Source: Bryobacterales bacterium
GTDB lineage: Bacteria; Acidobacteriota; Terriglobia; Bryobacterales; Bryobacteraceae
Direction of reading: 5' to 3'
DNA length: 64,000 bases
Assembly (NCBI GenBank): GCA_003164035.1
Contig: PLRS01000073.1
Span: 61,479 to 125,478 of the forward strand
Shown here: one piece after another, positions 33,567-41,804 of the stretch
Layout: each line of letters opens with the position of its first letter
Position numbering within the stretch: the first letter of the stretch is position 1
Position numbers and translations under genes: made by a program
The notes under the pieces: generated by a model
The model's database searches: none
Told to the model about the DNA's origin: nothing
What the model saw: the letters and a program-made list of their open reading frames with translations, nothing else

Positions 33567-35321
33567 ATGTCTTCAACGGACAATCTAACTCCGGTCGCCG
33601 ATGATGGCGGGCGCTCCACCCGAGCCGAGATCAGGCTGGTGGGGATCTACGAAATATCCAAGATACTGGCGCGTCCGGCGCGAATCGAAGTCACCCTTTC
33701 CGGCGTGATCAGCCTGCTCTCGAGCTTTCTCGATATGGAGAATGGGCTGATCGCCATGCTGGACGAGGCTGGCGAGCCGCGGATGGTGGTGGGCGCCGGG
33801 TGGAGCGAAAGCACGGCGAAACGCTATTTCGCCCATCTGCCCGAACGCGCGGTGGGCCAGATCGTGGTCAGCAAGATGCCCTTCGTGGTGCGGGACGTCG
33901 ATACCGACCCGCTGTTCACGGACTGGGCCGCGGATCTCACCGATTCCGAGCGTCATCGTTCGTTCGTGGGGGTTCCCATAAAGGATCGCGACCGGGTGAT
34001 CGGCACGCTAACCGTGGAGTGCCATCACGCGGGTGGGGCCGCCATGATTTCGCTGGACGAAGAGGTACGCTTTCTGACCATGATCGCTAATCTGGTGGGA
34101 CAGACGGTGAGTCTGCAGGCGATGGTGGCGCGCGATCGCGAGCGCTTGATGACGGAACGGCATCGGCTGGAAAAGCAACTGGAGCAGGCGGCTCCCGGCG
34201 AGCGCGGTCAGGGAACAGCCGGCATTATCGGCGAGAGCGAGGCTGTCCGTACGGCGCTGGATCAAATCCGCATCGTGGCGCGCAGCAATTTGCCGATTCT
34301 GCTGCGCGGCGAGTCCGGCACGGGCAAGGAGTTGTTCGCGCAGGCGATTCACGATCTTTCACCGCGCAGGAACGGGCCGTGCGTGAAGTTGAATTGCGCG
34401 GCGCTGCCGGAAAGCGTACTGGAATCGGAGTTATTCGGCCATGAGAAAGGCGCTTTCACCGGCGCCATCACGCAACGAAAAGGGCGTTTCGAACTGGCCG
34501 ACGGCGGCACGCTTTTTCTGGACGAGATTGGCGACATATCGGGGGCCTTCCAGGGAAAGCTGCTGCGAGTGCTGCAAGAGGGAGAGTTCGAACGCGTCGG
34601 CGGAAGCCGCACGCTGAAGGTCGACGTGCGGCTGGTGACGGCAACCAACCGCAACCTGGAGGCGGCGGTGACGTCGGGTGAGTTTCGGGCCGATCTCTAT
34701 TACCGCATTAGCGTGGTTCCGATCATGCTGGCCCCGCTGCGGCAGAGGCGCGAGGATATTCCGCTGCTCGCGGACGCGTTTCTGCGCCGATTCAACGAGG
34801 AACACGGGGGCTCCCTTACCCTGTCCAACGCCGCGGTGGAGGTTCTGCGATCCTGCGATTTTCCCGGCAACGTGCGCGAACTCGAAAGTTGCGTGCGACG
34901 GACGGCGGCATTCACGCAAGGGTCGTCGATCGGCGCCGACGACTTCGCGTGCAGCAACGGCAGTTGTTTATCGTCGGTGATAGGCAAGACGATCATCGAC
35001 AAGGCCGGCACCGGCAGCGGATACATTCCCCTGCCCGTGGGCACGCCTCCCGCACGAGTACGGGCCTCGAAGGCGCTGGCGGAGACCAATGGGACTCACG
35101 ACGAGCCGCACGACCAGTCGTCCTTCCCGGGTGTGTCCAAAGCTGCCGACATCGATTCCGGCATTCCCCGAACGGATGACGGCACAGATCGCCAACGCTT
35201 GATCCAGGCCATGGAAACCGCCGGCTGGGTGCAGGCCAAAGCGGCGCGGATCCTCGGCCTAACTCCGCGGCAGATGGGGTATGCCCTGCGCAAGCATCAG
35301 ATCGATATCAAGAGATTGTAA
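33567..35321 (+). CDS. nifA: Nitrogen fixation activator NifA (oxygen-sensitive class)
   Basis: 584 residues from ATG 33567, which has 'GAGGGGACCAGG' upstream; an ATG at 33540 lacks a ribosome site. The N-terminal GAF domain covers about 40-185. The sigma-54-interacting AAA+ domain covers about 220-450: Walker A 'GESGTGKE', 'FGHEKGAFTGA' with the GAFTGA loop, Walker B 'GGTLFLDEIGD'. A C-terminal Fis-type helix-turn-helix ends the protein ('AAKAARILGLTPRQMGYALRKHQ'). Cys430, 442, 462 and 467 give C-X11-C-X19-C-X4-C, the redox motif of rhizobial-type NifA that works without NifL. It is divergent from nifSVW. Confidence 0.96.
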   Translation: MSSTDNLTPVADDGGRSTRAEIRLVGIYEISKILARPARIEVTLSGVISLLSSFLDMENGLIAMLDEAGEPRMVVGAGWSESTAKRYFAHLPERAVGQIVVSKMPFVVRDVDTDPLFTDWAADLTDSERHRSFVGVPIKDRDRVIGTLTVECHHAGGAAMISLDEEVRFLTMIANLVGQTVSLQAMVARDRERLMTERHRLEKQLEQAAPGERGQGTAGIIGESEAVRTALDQIRIVARSNLPILLRGESGTGKELFAQAIHDLSPRRNGPCVKLNCAALPESVLESELFGHEKGAFTGAITQRKGRFELADGGTLFLDEIGDISGAFQGKLLRVLQEGEFERVGGSRTLKVDVRLVTATNRNLEAAVTSGEFRADLYYRISVVPIMLAPLRQRREDIPLLADAFLRRFNEEHGGSLTLSNAAVEVLRSCDFPGNVRELESCVRRTAAFTQGSSIGADDFACSNGSCLSSVIGKTIIDKAGTGSGYIPLPVGTPPARVRASKALAETNGTHDEPHDQSSFPGVSKAADIDSGIPRTDDGTDRQRLIQAMETAGWVQAKAARILGLTPRQMGYALRKHQIDIKRL

Positions 35322-35401
35322 GCGGCCACCATCGCCAACTGCGCCTGGCAGCGTAGCGAATGGCGGGTTTCGAACACACCGCTCAAAACCCTCCCCACGC
35401 G

Positions 35402-35417
35402 TGTAAGCATCCCGACA
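35402..35417. promoter_or_regulatory. NifA upstream activator site of nifB
   Basis: TGTAAGCATCCCGACA, an exact TGT-N10-ACA, 46 bases before the nifB -24/-12 promoter. Its 3' half, CCCGACA, is the same as in the site upstream of the SIR2-like gene. Confidence 0.85.
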
Positions 35418-35462
35418 CAACAGTTGACATAGAAGCCCCTATGTTTTCAAAGCCTTCCCCGT

Positions 35463-35478
35463 TGGCACGGTAGTTGCA
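35463..35478 (+). promoter_or_regulatory. Sigma-54 promoter (-24/-12) of the nifB operon
   Basis: TGGCACGGTAGTTGCA, a full match to the TGGCAC-N5-TTGCA consensus with GG-N10-GC. It lies 40 bases before the nifB start codon. The remainder of the nifA-nifB spacer shows no gene. Confidence 0.93.
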
Positions 35479-35518
35479 CTGAACCGCCGCAATTCCGTGT
35501 TTGGAAGCGAGGGAAAAC

Positions 35519-37078
35519 ATGCAAGGGGTGGCACAGCAACCGGTCGTCCAACTAACGGTGCTGCAACCGAGCAGCGAGACGATGCAGAAGATTGCCGGGC
35601 ACAAGGGATGCGCCACACAGGGCGGCAGCGGCAAAGCCAGTTGCGGGTCGGGAGCGGGCCAGGGCGACCTGGCGCCGGAGATTTGGGAGAAAATCAAGAA
35701 CCACCCATGCTACAGCGAAGAAGCGCACCACCACTACGCGCGCATGCACGTGGCGGTGGCGCCGGCTTGCAACATTCAATGCAATTACTGCAACCGCAAG
35801 TACGACTGCGCCAATGAGTCGCGGCCCGGCGTGGTAAGCGAGAAACTGACTCCGGAACAGGCGGCTAAGAAAGTCCTGGCCGTGGCTTCCACCATTCCGC
35901 AAATGACGGTGCTTGGGATCGCGGGGCCGGGAGATCCGCTGGCCAACCCCGCGAAGACTTTCAAGACGTTTGAGCTGATCGCGAAAACCGCGCCCGATAT
36001 CAAGCTCTGCCTGTCGACCAACGGTCTGATGCTTCCCGATCGCGTGGACACCATCAAGAACTTCAATGTGGATCACGTCACCATCACCATCAACATGACG
36101 GATCCCGAGATCGGCGCCAAAATCTACCCGTGGGTGTACTACAAGCACAAACGCTACACCGGGGTGGAAGGGGCCAAAATTCTCAGCGAGCGGCAATTGC
36201 AAGGCCTCGAGATGCTGACCGAGCGCGGCATCCTGTGCAAGGTGAACTCGGTGATGATTCCGGGCGTCAACGACAAGCACCTGGTGGAGGTAAATCGGGC
36301 GGTTAAGTCGCGCGGAGCCTTCCTGCACAACATCATGCCGCTGATTTCCGCGCCGGAGCATGGAACGGTGTTCGGCTTGACCGGGCAGCGCGGCCCCTCG
36401 GCCCAGGAACTAAAGGCGCTGCAGGACGGTTGCGAAGGCGAAATGAACATGATGCGGCATTGCCGCCAGTGCCGCGCCGACGCGGTGGGCCTGCTGGGCG
36501 AGGATCGCAGCGCCGAGTTCACCACCGACAAGATCATGGACCGGGAGGTCGACTACGACCTCGAAACGCGCAAGGCTTACCAGGAGAAAGTGGAAGAAGA
36601 GCGCCAGGCCAAGGTGGCGGCGAAACAAGCCGAACTCGAGACCCTGGCGGGCGAGCGGAGCGACATCAAGGTCCTGGTGGCGGTGGCCACCAAGGGCAGC
36701 GGGCGCATCAACGAGCATTTCGGCCACGCCAAGGAGTTCCAGGTGTACGAGCTGTCGACGGCGGGGGCGAAATTCGTGGGACACCGCCGCGTGGACCTGT
36801 ACTGCCAGGGCGGCTATGGAGAGGAAGACAGCCTCGACACCGTCATCCGCGCCATCAACGACTGCGCCGCGGTGTTGGTGGCCAAGATCGGCGGCTGCCC
36901 CAAGGAGACGCTGAGGAAAGCCGGCATCGAGCCGGTGGACAAGTACGCCCTGGAATTCATCGAGCAATCCGCCATCGCCTACTTCAGGGAATACGTGGAG
37001 AAGGTAAAGACGGGCGAGATCCAACACGTGGAACCCGGCGATGCGGCGATCCGCCAGGGCGCGCTGGTGGCGGCGTGA
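35519..37078 (+). CDS. nifB: FeMo cofactor biosynthesis protein NifB
   Basis: 519 residues from ATG 35519 after 'GCGAGGGAAAAC'. The radical-SAM domain has Cys84, Cys88 and Cys91 in '[20 protein letters not shown]', plus '[12 protein letters not shown]' and '[15 protein letters not shown]' with further cluster cysteines. A C-terminal NifX/NafY-like domain runs from about residue 385 to 500 ('[20 protein letters not shown]', '[16 protein letters not shown]'). It makes the NifB-co [8Fe-9S-C] precursor of FeMo-co. It leads a co-directional run through nifT. Confidence 0.98.
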   Translation: MQGVAQQPVVQLTVLQPSSETMQKIAGHKGCATQGGSGKASCGSGAGQGDLAPEIWEKIKNHPCYSEEAHHHYARMHVAVAPACNIQCNYCNRKYDCANESRPGVVSEKLTPEQAAKKVLAVASTIPQMTVLGIAGPGDPLANPAKTFKTFELIAKTAPDIKLCLSTNGLMLPDRVDTIKNFNVDHVTITINMTDPEIGAKIYPWVYYKHKRYTGVEGAKILSERQLQGLEMLTERGILCKVNSVMIPGVNDKHLVEVNRAVKSRGAFLHNIMPLISAPEHGTVFGLTGQRGPSAQELKALQDGCEGEMNMMRHCRQCRADAVGLLGEDRSAEFTTDKIMDREVDYDLETRKAYQEKVEEERQAKVAAKQAELETLAGERSDIKVLVAVATKGSGRINEHFGHAKEFQVYELSTAGAKFVGHRRVDLYCQGGYGEEDSLDTVIRAINDCAAVLVAKIGGCPKETLRKAGIEPVDKYALEFIEQSAIAYFREYVEKVKTGEIQHVEPGDAAIRQGALVAA

Positions 37079-37110
37079 CAGATTCAAGCAATTAAGAACA
37101 GGAGAAGAGC

Positions 37111-37335
37111 ATGGCCTACACGATTGTCGCCGAGAATTGCACGTCCTGCGCGGCGTGCGAGGCGGAATGCCCGAACGTGGCGATTTCCGCAAAAGACTTC
37201 GCTTTCGTCATTAATCCGAAGAAGTGCACCGAGTGCATCGGATACTTCGACGACCCGCAATGCGTGGCGGTCTGTCCGATCGACGCCACTTGCATCATCG
37301 ACACCGTGTACCCGCGGTACCAGGCCCGGGCCTGA
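37111..37335 (+). CDS. 2[4Fe-4S] ferredoxin, FdxN-like
   Basis: 74 residues from ATG 37111, with 'GGAGAAGAGC' before it. There are two cluster motifs: '[13 protein letters not shown]' (CX2CX2CX3CP) and '[18 protein letters not shown]', where the second has the longer CX2CX8C loop typical of nif-linked Alvin-type ferredoxins. It lies 32 bases after nifB, the usual place of fdxN. It probably donates electrons to nitrogenase reductase or to NifB. Confidence 0.93.
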   Translation: MAYTIVAENCTSCAACEAECPNVAISAKDFAFVINPKKCTECIGYFDDPQCVAVCPIDATCIIDTVYPRYQARA

Positions 37336-37344
37336 AAGAGTTGC

Positions 37345-37728
37345 ATGGACATGACCCCTAGGAACGTGACTATTACTCCGGCGGCGGAGAAGTTCATTAA
37401 ACGCATGATTCGCTTCGGTGGAGGCCCGGGCAGCGGCTTCCGGCTGGTGGTGAGCCCGGGCGGATGTTCCGGCCTGGCCGCCGACTTCGACGTGGAGGCG
37501 GCGCCGCGAGCGGGCGACGCGGTGCTCGATCGCAACGGCATGAGGCTGTTTCTGCCGGCGGAGAGCCGGTTGCTGCTGGATGGCGTCACTATCGATTTCG
37601 CCGAGACGCCGACGCAAAGCGGGCTGCTTTTCCACGATCCGAAGTCGCGCGGCGCCAGTTGCCCGTCGAGCCAGCCGATGGTGATGCTGGATAGCTTGCT
37701 GCGCCCGCGCCGGGAGCCACGACCATGA
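37345..37728 (+). CDS. IscA/HesB-like iron-sulfur assembly protein
   Basis: 127 residues from ATG 37345 or 37351. The A-type carrier fold is seen in 'VTITPAAEKFIKRMIRF', 'GFRLVVSPGGCSGLAADFDVE' (first conserved Cys), 'VLDRNGMRLFLPAESRLLLDG' and 'TIDFAE'. The usual C-terminal CGCG motif is replaced by 'RGASCPSS', leaving one cysteine there. It may supply Fe or clusters to NifB or the other nif products; its ligand set is unusual. Confidence 0.8.
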   Translation: MDMTPRNVTITPAAEKFIKRMIRFGGGPGSGFRLVVSPGGCSGLAADFDVEAAPRAGDAVLDRNGMRLFLPAESRLLLDGVTIDFAETPTQSGLLFHDPKSRGASCPSSQPMVMLDSLLRPRREPRP

Positions 37729-37765
37729 ATGCGGCGGCTGGAATGCCTGCCGGGGAGGAATTGAG

Positions 37766-38047
37766 ATGGGAGAGATCAGCCGCGACAGCGACGTGGTGGA
37801 ACTGGACGGCCCGCCGGCTTATGACTACGGCGCCAAGGTGCGCTCGCGCCGTACGATTCGCAACGACGGCACATTCCCGGGAAAGGACATCGGTGAAATC
37901 CTGGTGAAAAAAGGCGAGGAAGGTTACGTCACCAGCATTGGCACGTTTCTGCAGCAGTTTTACATCTACGGGGTGGAATTCATCGCCTCCGGTTATCGCG
38001 TCGGTATGAAGCGCAAAGAGCTGGAGACGCTGGAACAGCATGATTGA
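37766..38047 (+). CDS. nifZ: NifZ-domain protein (first copy)
   Basis: 93 residues from ATG 37766. 'YDYGAKVRSRRTIRNDGTFPGKD', 'GEILVKKGEEGYVTSIGTFLQQ' and 'FYIYGVEFIASGYRVGMKRKEL' match NifZ, which assists P-cluster formation in the MoFe protein. It overlaps the next gene, also NifZ-like, by 8 bases. The split into two small proteins is noted as a finding. Confidence 0.9.
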   Translation: MGEISRDSDVVELDGPPAYDYGAKVRSRRTIRNDGTFPGKDIGEILVKKGEEGYVTSIGTFLQQFYIYGVEFIASGYRVGMKRKELETLEQHD

Positions 38048-38282
38048 ACCGCGCACGCCCAGATACGATTGGGGCCAGCGAGTGCGGGCCTGCCAGGACC
38101 TGTACAACGACGGTTCCTATCCCGAGGTTGCCGAGGACGCCCTGCTGGTGAATACGGGCGACACAGGCGAGATCGTCAATGTGGGAACGCATGTCGAGTC
38201 GAACACGCCGGTCTACATGGTGGAGTTCCCGGCCAATCGCGTGGTGGGCTGTCTGGAAGAAGAGATTGCGCCGGCGGAATGA
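38040..38282 (+). CDS. NifZ-domain protein (second copy)
   Basis: 80 residues from ATG 38040, overlapping the first nifZ. 'PRYDWGQRVRACQDLYNDGSYP', 'LLVNTGDTGEIVNVGTHVES' and 'NTPVYMVEFPANRVVGCLEEEI' form a second NifZ-type SH3-like module. The two copies share the 'Y(D/E)(Y/W)G..VR.....NDG(T/S)(F/Y)P' opening but are otherwise diverged. Confidence 0.87.
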   Translation: MIEPRTPRYDWGQRVRACQDLYNDGSYPEVAEDALLVNTGDTGEIVNVGTHVESNTPVYMVEFPANRVVGCLEEEIAPAE

Positions 38283-38283
38283 G

Positions 38284-38637
38284 ATGACGGAGTCACACCC
38301 AAACACGGCGACCGGCGGATCGCTGGCGGCAAACGCGTTTGACCGCAAGCGGGTGGAGCGCGCGCTTGCCCAACGGAGCCGCTACCGCTACGTGAAACCG
38401 GCGGTGCGGACGGTTGAGGGGGGATTCCGGATTGAGAGCCCCTGCTGTTCGCGCAGGGTAGATCCCGGGGGCGGCATGGTGGACATCGCGCTGTTGCTTC
38501 ATCAGAAGCCGGGCGCCTGGGAACTGTACCGCAAGGACCATGCCGCCAAGGAATGGATATGGCACGGGACCTACGAAGAGCTCGGCGAACTGCTGGACGA
38601 GTTGAAACAAGACCGCAAGCAGTTGTTTTGGCAATGA
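38284..38637 (+). CDS. DUF3024-like protein in the nif operon
   Basis: 117 residues from ATG 38284, one base after the previous stop. 'RYRYVKPAVRTVEGGFRIESPCCSRRVDPGGG', 'VDIALLLHQKPGAWELYRKDHA' and 'LLDELKQDRKQLFWQ' resemble the DUF3024 family, small proteins of unknown function. Position between nifZ and nifT suggests a part in nitrogenase maturation, but no activity is known to me. Confidence 0.75.
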   Translation: MTESHPNTATGGSLAANAFDRKRVERALAQRSRYRYVKPAVRTVEGGFRIESPCCSRRVDPGGGMVDIALLLHQKPGAWELYRKDHAAKEWIWHGTYEELGELLDELKQDRKQLFWQ

Positions 38638-38654
38638 AGGGAACAAGGGACCAG

Positions 38655-38864
38655 ATGAAAGTGATGATCCGCAAGAATTCGGACGGTGAGCTGTCGGCCT
38701 ATATCGCCAAGAAAGACCTGGAAGAGCCCATCGTCGCGATGGAGAATCCGCGGATGTGGGGCGGGCGGGTCACTCTCGCCAACGGCTGGCAGCTTGCCTT
38801 GCCGGATCTCAACTCCGACACCCGGCTGCCGATTACCGTGGAGGCCCGCCGGTTGGGGGAATAG
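38655..38864 (+). CDS. nifT: NifT/FixU protein
   Basis: 69 residues. ATG 38655 gives the family N-terminus 'MKVMIRKNSDGELSAYIAKKDLEEP', with 'AAGGGA' upstream; ATG 38634 would add seven residues. 'WGGRVTLANGWQLALPDL' and 'TRLPITVEARRL' complete the NifT/FixU signature. The function is not essential and remains unclear in model diazotrophs. It is the last gene of the nifB transcript before the next promoter. Confidence 0.95.
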   Translation: MKVMIRKNSDGELSAYIAKKDLEEPIVAMENPRMWGGRVTLANGWQLALPDLNSDTRLPITVEARRLGE

Positions 38865-38961
38865 ATGGGCCTGCTGCTCAAAAGCGAAGACGTGACGGTG
38901 GAACTGCCTGGCTTTGGGAATGGCGGGTTTCCCACACACACGCTGCATCCTCGTTCGGACC

Positions 38962-38977
38962 TGTCGGTATCCCGACA
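38962..38977. promoter_or_regulatory. NifA upstream activator site of the SIR2-like gene
   Basis: TGTCGGTATCCCGACA, an exact TGT-N10-ACA that extends to a near-perfect dyad (TGTCGG / CCCGACA). It is 56 bases before a consensus sigma-54 promoter. Confidence 0.88.
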
Positions 38978-39032
38978 AGCCAATTGTCGCTGCCTGCCGC
39001 CGAAGGCGCTTTGTCTTCAGAATCTTGCCGGT

Positions 39033-39048
39033 TGGCACTGCAGTTGCA
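39033..39048 (+). promoter_or_regulatory. Sigma-54 promoter (-24/-12) of the SIR2-like gene
   Basis: TGGCACTGCAGTTGCA, a full consensus TGGCAC-N5-TTGCA with GG-N10-GC, 41 bases before ATG 39090. Together with the NifA site it makes the downstream SIR2-like and Mop genes members of the nif regulon. Confidence 0.94.
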
Positions 39049-39089
39049 ATGCTCCCATATGGAAATTCGCGTAAGCAGCGAGGCTATTC

Positions 39090-39941
39090 ATGAACGCACT
39101 GACGATAGACACCATTCACGCCGCCTTGATGGACGGTCGCGCAATTCCCTATCTCGGACCGGGAGTGCTGGGCTTCGGCGCCGACGGGAGCCCGCTTCCG
39201 GCCTCCCACGAGGCACTGGCCGCCAAGCTGACGGCAAAGAGCAGCGTGCCGTTCAAGATCCGCAAGAACCTGACGGCCGCGGCGCAGTTCATCGAAAACT
39301 TCAAGCACCGCAAGACGGTGAAACAGGCAATGGTGGAAGCGTTTCGCGATGGGGCCGATCCCACCGGGCTGCACCGCTATCTCGCCACCCTGCCTTCGCT
39401 GCCGCTGGTGGTCCACGCCTGGTACGACGATCTGCCGCAGCGGGCCTTCGCCGAGCGCGGCCGCTGGGGCATGGTACAGGGCGTGAGTCAGGCCGAACAC
39501 TTCGGATCCTGGGTACACCATTTCGGCTCCGACGGCGCGCCCGCCACCGCCAGCAACGCCTGGAATACGCTGCTGTATCAGCCGTTGGGCTCGGTTTGGC
39601 CGGCAGGCAACTTTCTGGTCTCGGATTCGGACTTCGTCGAAGTGCTTACGGAGATCGACATTCAGACGCCCATTCCCGAGTCCGTGCAACATCTTCGGGC
39701 AGGCCGGAATTTCCTGTTCCTGGGCTGCCGGTTCTCGACCCAGCTCGAGCGCCTCTTCGCGCGCCAGATCATGAAGCGGTCGTCGAACCGGCACTGGGCG
39801 GTCCTACCGGAAGAGCCGACCAGGAACGAGGCCCGGTTCCTGGAGCAATACCAGATCGAGCGTATCGACGCTCCCCTGCCTGAGTTCATAGAAGCTCTGG
39901 AGGAAATTCTGGCAAGCCCGGGCATGCGGATGGCTAGTTAG
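39090..39941 (+). CDS. SIR2-like NAD-binding-fold protein under NifA/sigma-54 control
   Basis: 283 residues from ATG 39090, with 'GCGAGG' upstream. N-terminal 'IPYLGPGVLGFGADGSPLPASHEALAAKL' resembles the nucleotide-binding opening of SIR2-like (SIR2_2) domains, which usually read GAGxS. C-terminal 'LRAGRNFLFLGCRFSTQLERLF' and 'RNEARFLEQYQIERIDAPLPEFIEAL' match the end of that fold. The centre has 'LPSLPLVVHAWYDDLPQRA'. Sirtuin zinc cysteines are not seen. It could be a deacylase, an NAD hydrolase or a binding-only protein. Its own nif-type promoter is the best functional clue. Confidence 0.75.
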   Translation: MNALTIDTIHAALMDGRAIPYLGPGVLGFGADGSPLPASHEALAAKLTAKSSVPFKIRKNLTAAAQFIENFKHRKTVKQAMVEAFRDGADPTGLHRYLATLPSLPLVVHAWYDDLPQRAFAERGRWGMVQGVSQAEHFGSWVHHFGSDGAPATASNAWNTLLYQPLGSVWPAGNFLVSDSDFVEVLTEIDIQTPIPESVQHLRAGRNFLFLGCRFSTQLERLFARQIMKRSSNRHWAVLPEEPTRNEARFLEQYQIERIDAPLPEFIEALEEILASPGMRMAS

Positions 39942-40004
39942 TTAACCGAAGCACAAACACCAGCCAGAGAGGGCCATTTTCTTGTATGATTGAGGCACAC
40001 GACT

Positions 40005-40211
40005 ATGGCACTTTCCGCACGTAACAAACTGAATGGCCGCATCGAGCAACTGAAACTCGGCGACATCATGGCGCACGTGTTCGTTCGCGTCGGGGACAAC
40101 ATTATTGAGAGCGTGATTACGCGAATCAGCGCTGAGGAAATGAATCTTAGCGTGGGCGATTCGGTGAAAATTGTAGTCAAGTCCACCGAGGTCATGATCC
40201 AAAAGGACTAG
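40005..40211 (+). CDS. Mop/TOBE-domain molybdate-binding protein (molbindin)
   Basis: 68 residues from ATG 40005. 'LSARNKLNGRIEQLKLGDIMAHVFV' and 'VITRISAEEMNLSVGDSVKIVVKSTEVMI' are a single Mop domain of the type that oligomerises to bind molybdate or tungstate. It lies 63 bases after the SIR2-like gene and probably shares its transcript. It would buffer intracellular molybdate for FeMo-co assembly, upstream of NifQ. Confidence 0.92.
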   Translation: MALSARNKLNGRIEQLKLGDIMAHVFVRVGDNIIESVITRISAEEMNLSVGDSVKIVVKSTEVMIQKD

Positions 40212-40224
40212 CCGATCCGGCCGA

Positions 40225-40449
40225 TCATTTCCGGGTGGAACGCGAGTAACGCCACCGGAATGAAATCCGCACCAGATCCGGCTTCCAATCGCGAGCCTCG
40301 GCAAGAGCCGCGTCCAGACTCGCCAGTTCGCGAGCCTCGTTTTCATCGTGCAGCATAAACTGCAGCACGGCGCGGTCGATTTCGTCGCTATCCACTACAA
40401 AGACGCGCTGATTCTCCACGGCGCCTGACGTTTCCACTCCGATTTGCAT
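40225..40449 (-). pseudogene. Truncated receiver-domain-like protein (possibly frameshifted)
   Basis: A 74-codon frame on the minus strand. 'RVFVVDSDEIDRAVLQFMLHDE', then 'ELASLDAALAEARDWKPDLV', is the first half of a CheY-like receiver (beta1, acidic pair, alpha1, to just before the phosphoacceptor strand). The frame then turns basic ('RISFRWRYSRSTRK') and stops. A neighbouring frame reads 'ADFIPVALLAFHPEMIGRIG' to a stop at about 40210, so a one-base shift is possible. It could instead be a genuine small protein. It is convergent with the Mop gene and divergent from nifH. Confidence 0.5.
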
Positions 40450-40531
40450 CGTGCTGCGTCACGAGCAACCCCAGCTCCAATCGAAAACCGGCGGAACCTT
40501 GTTATTGCGGCTCCGATTTCAGGCGAGGGGT

Positions 40532-40547
40532 TGTTTTGTTGCCGACA
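40532..40547. promoter_or_regulatory. NifA upstream activator site of nifHDK
   Basis: TGTTTTGTTGCCGACA, an exact TGT-N10-ACA, 96 bases upstream of the nifH -24/-12 element. It shares the CCGACA half-site with the nifB and SIR2-gene sites. Confidence 0.85.
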
Positions 40548-40642
40548 AATGGCCTTTCCGATGTCACCTTTGAAACAAGCCCGACAATCCAATGCCAGCG
40601 GCGATTCCATTGATAACCAACCACTTGGGGCCAACATCGGAT

Positions 40643-40658
40643 TGGCATGGAGATTGCC
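40643..40658 (+). promoter_or_regulatory. Sigma-54 promoter (-24/-12) of nifHDK
   Basis: TGGCATGGAGATTGCC, with GG-N10-GC and the TTGC -12 core. It leaves a leader of about 110 bases before nifH ATG 40778, longer than at the other nif promoters. The leader ends with an 'AAGGAG' ribosome site. Confidence 0.88.
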
Positions 40659-40711
40659 TTTGTGGAAGGTGACCGCCGGAATTCAAAACCGGCGCCGGCA
40701 TCTTAAAATAG

Positions 40712-41659
<948 letters not shown>

Positions 41660-41679
41660 CCGGGATAAACTGCGCGAGT

Positions 41680-41709
41680 CCGAGCCGCGACCGTGAGGGA
41701 GCGGTCGCC
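41680..41709. repeat. Family B repeat arm between nifH and nifD
   Basis: A single arm of the family B unit (core 'GACCGTGAGGGAGCGGT'), matching 10662-10692 at all but about one position. It starts 21 bases after the nifH stop. The complementary arm is absent here. Confidence 0.8.
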
Positions 41710-41752
41710 GGATGCACTAACTCTAGCCACGAAAGACAACTAACTTAAACAG

Positions 41753-41786
41753 CACGACAGGCCACCAAGGACGATGGTCTGTCCAC
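41753..41786. repeat. Palindromic repeat family A, copy A5, in the nifH-nifD spacer
   Basis: GACAGGCCA (41756-41764), loop CCAAGGACGA, TGGTCTGTC (41775-41783), with one mismatch in the stem. It ends 19 bases before nifD ATG 41805, just upstream of its ribosome site. It could act as an RNA processing or stability element in nifHDK mRNA. Confidence 0.82.
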
Positions 41787-41804
41787 TTTCCGAGAGGGGA
41801 TACT

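Noticed and set aside
38865..39074. A 69-codon frame starting right after the nifT stop
   Set aside because: It runs through the NifA site and the -24/-12 promoter of the next gene, and its C-terminal half has no domain-like pattern. The start looks plausible but the regulatory elements explain the DNA better.
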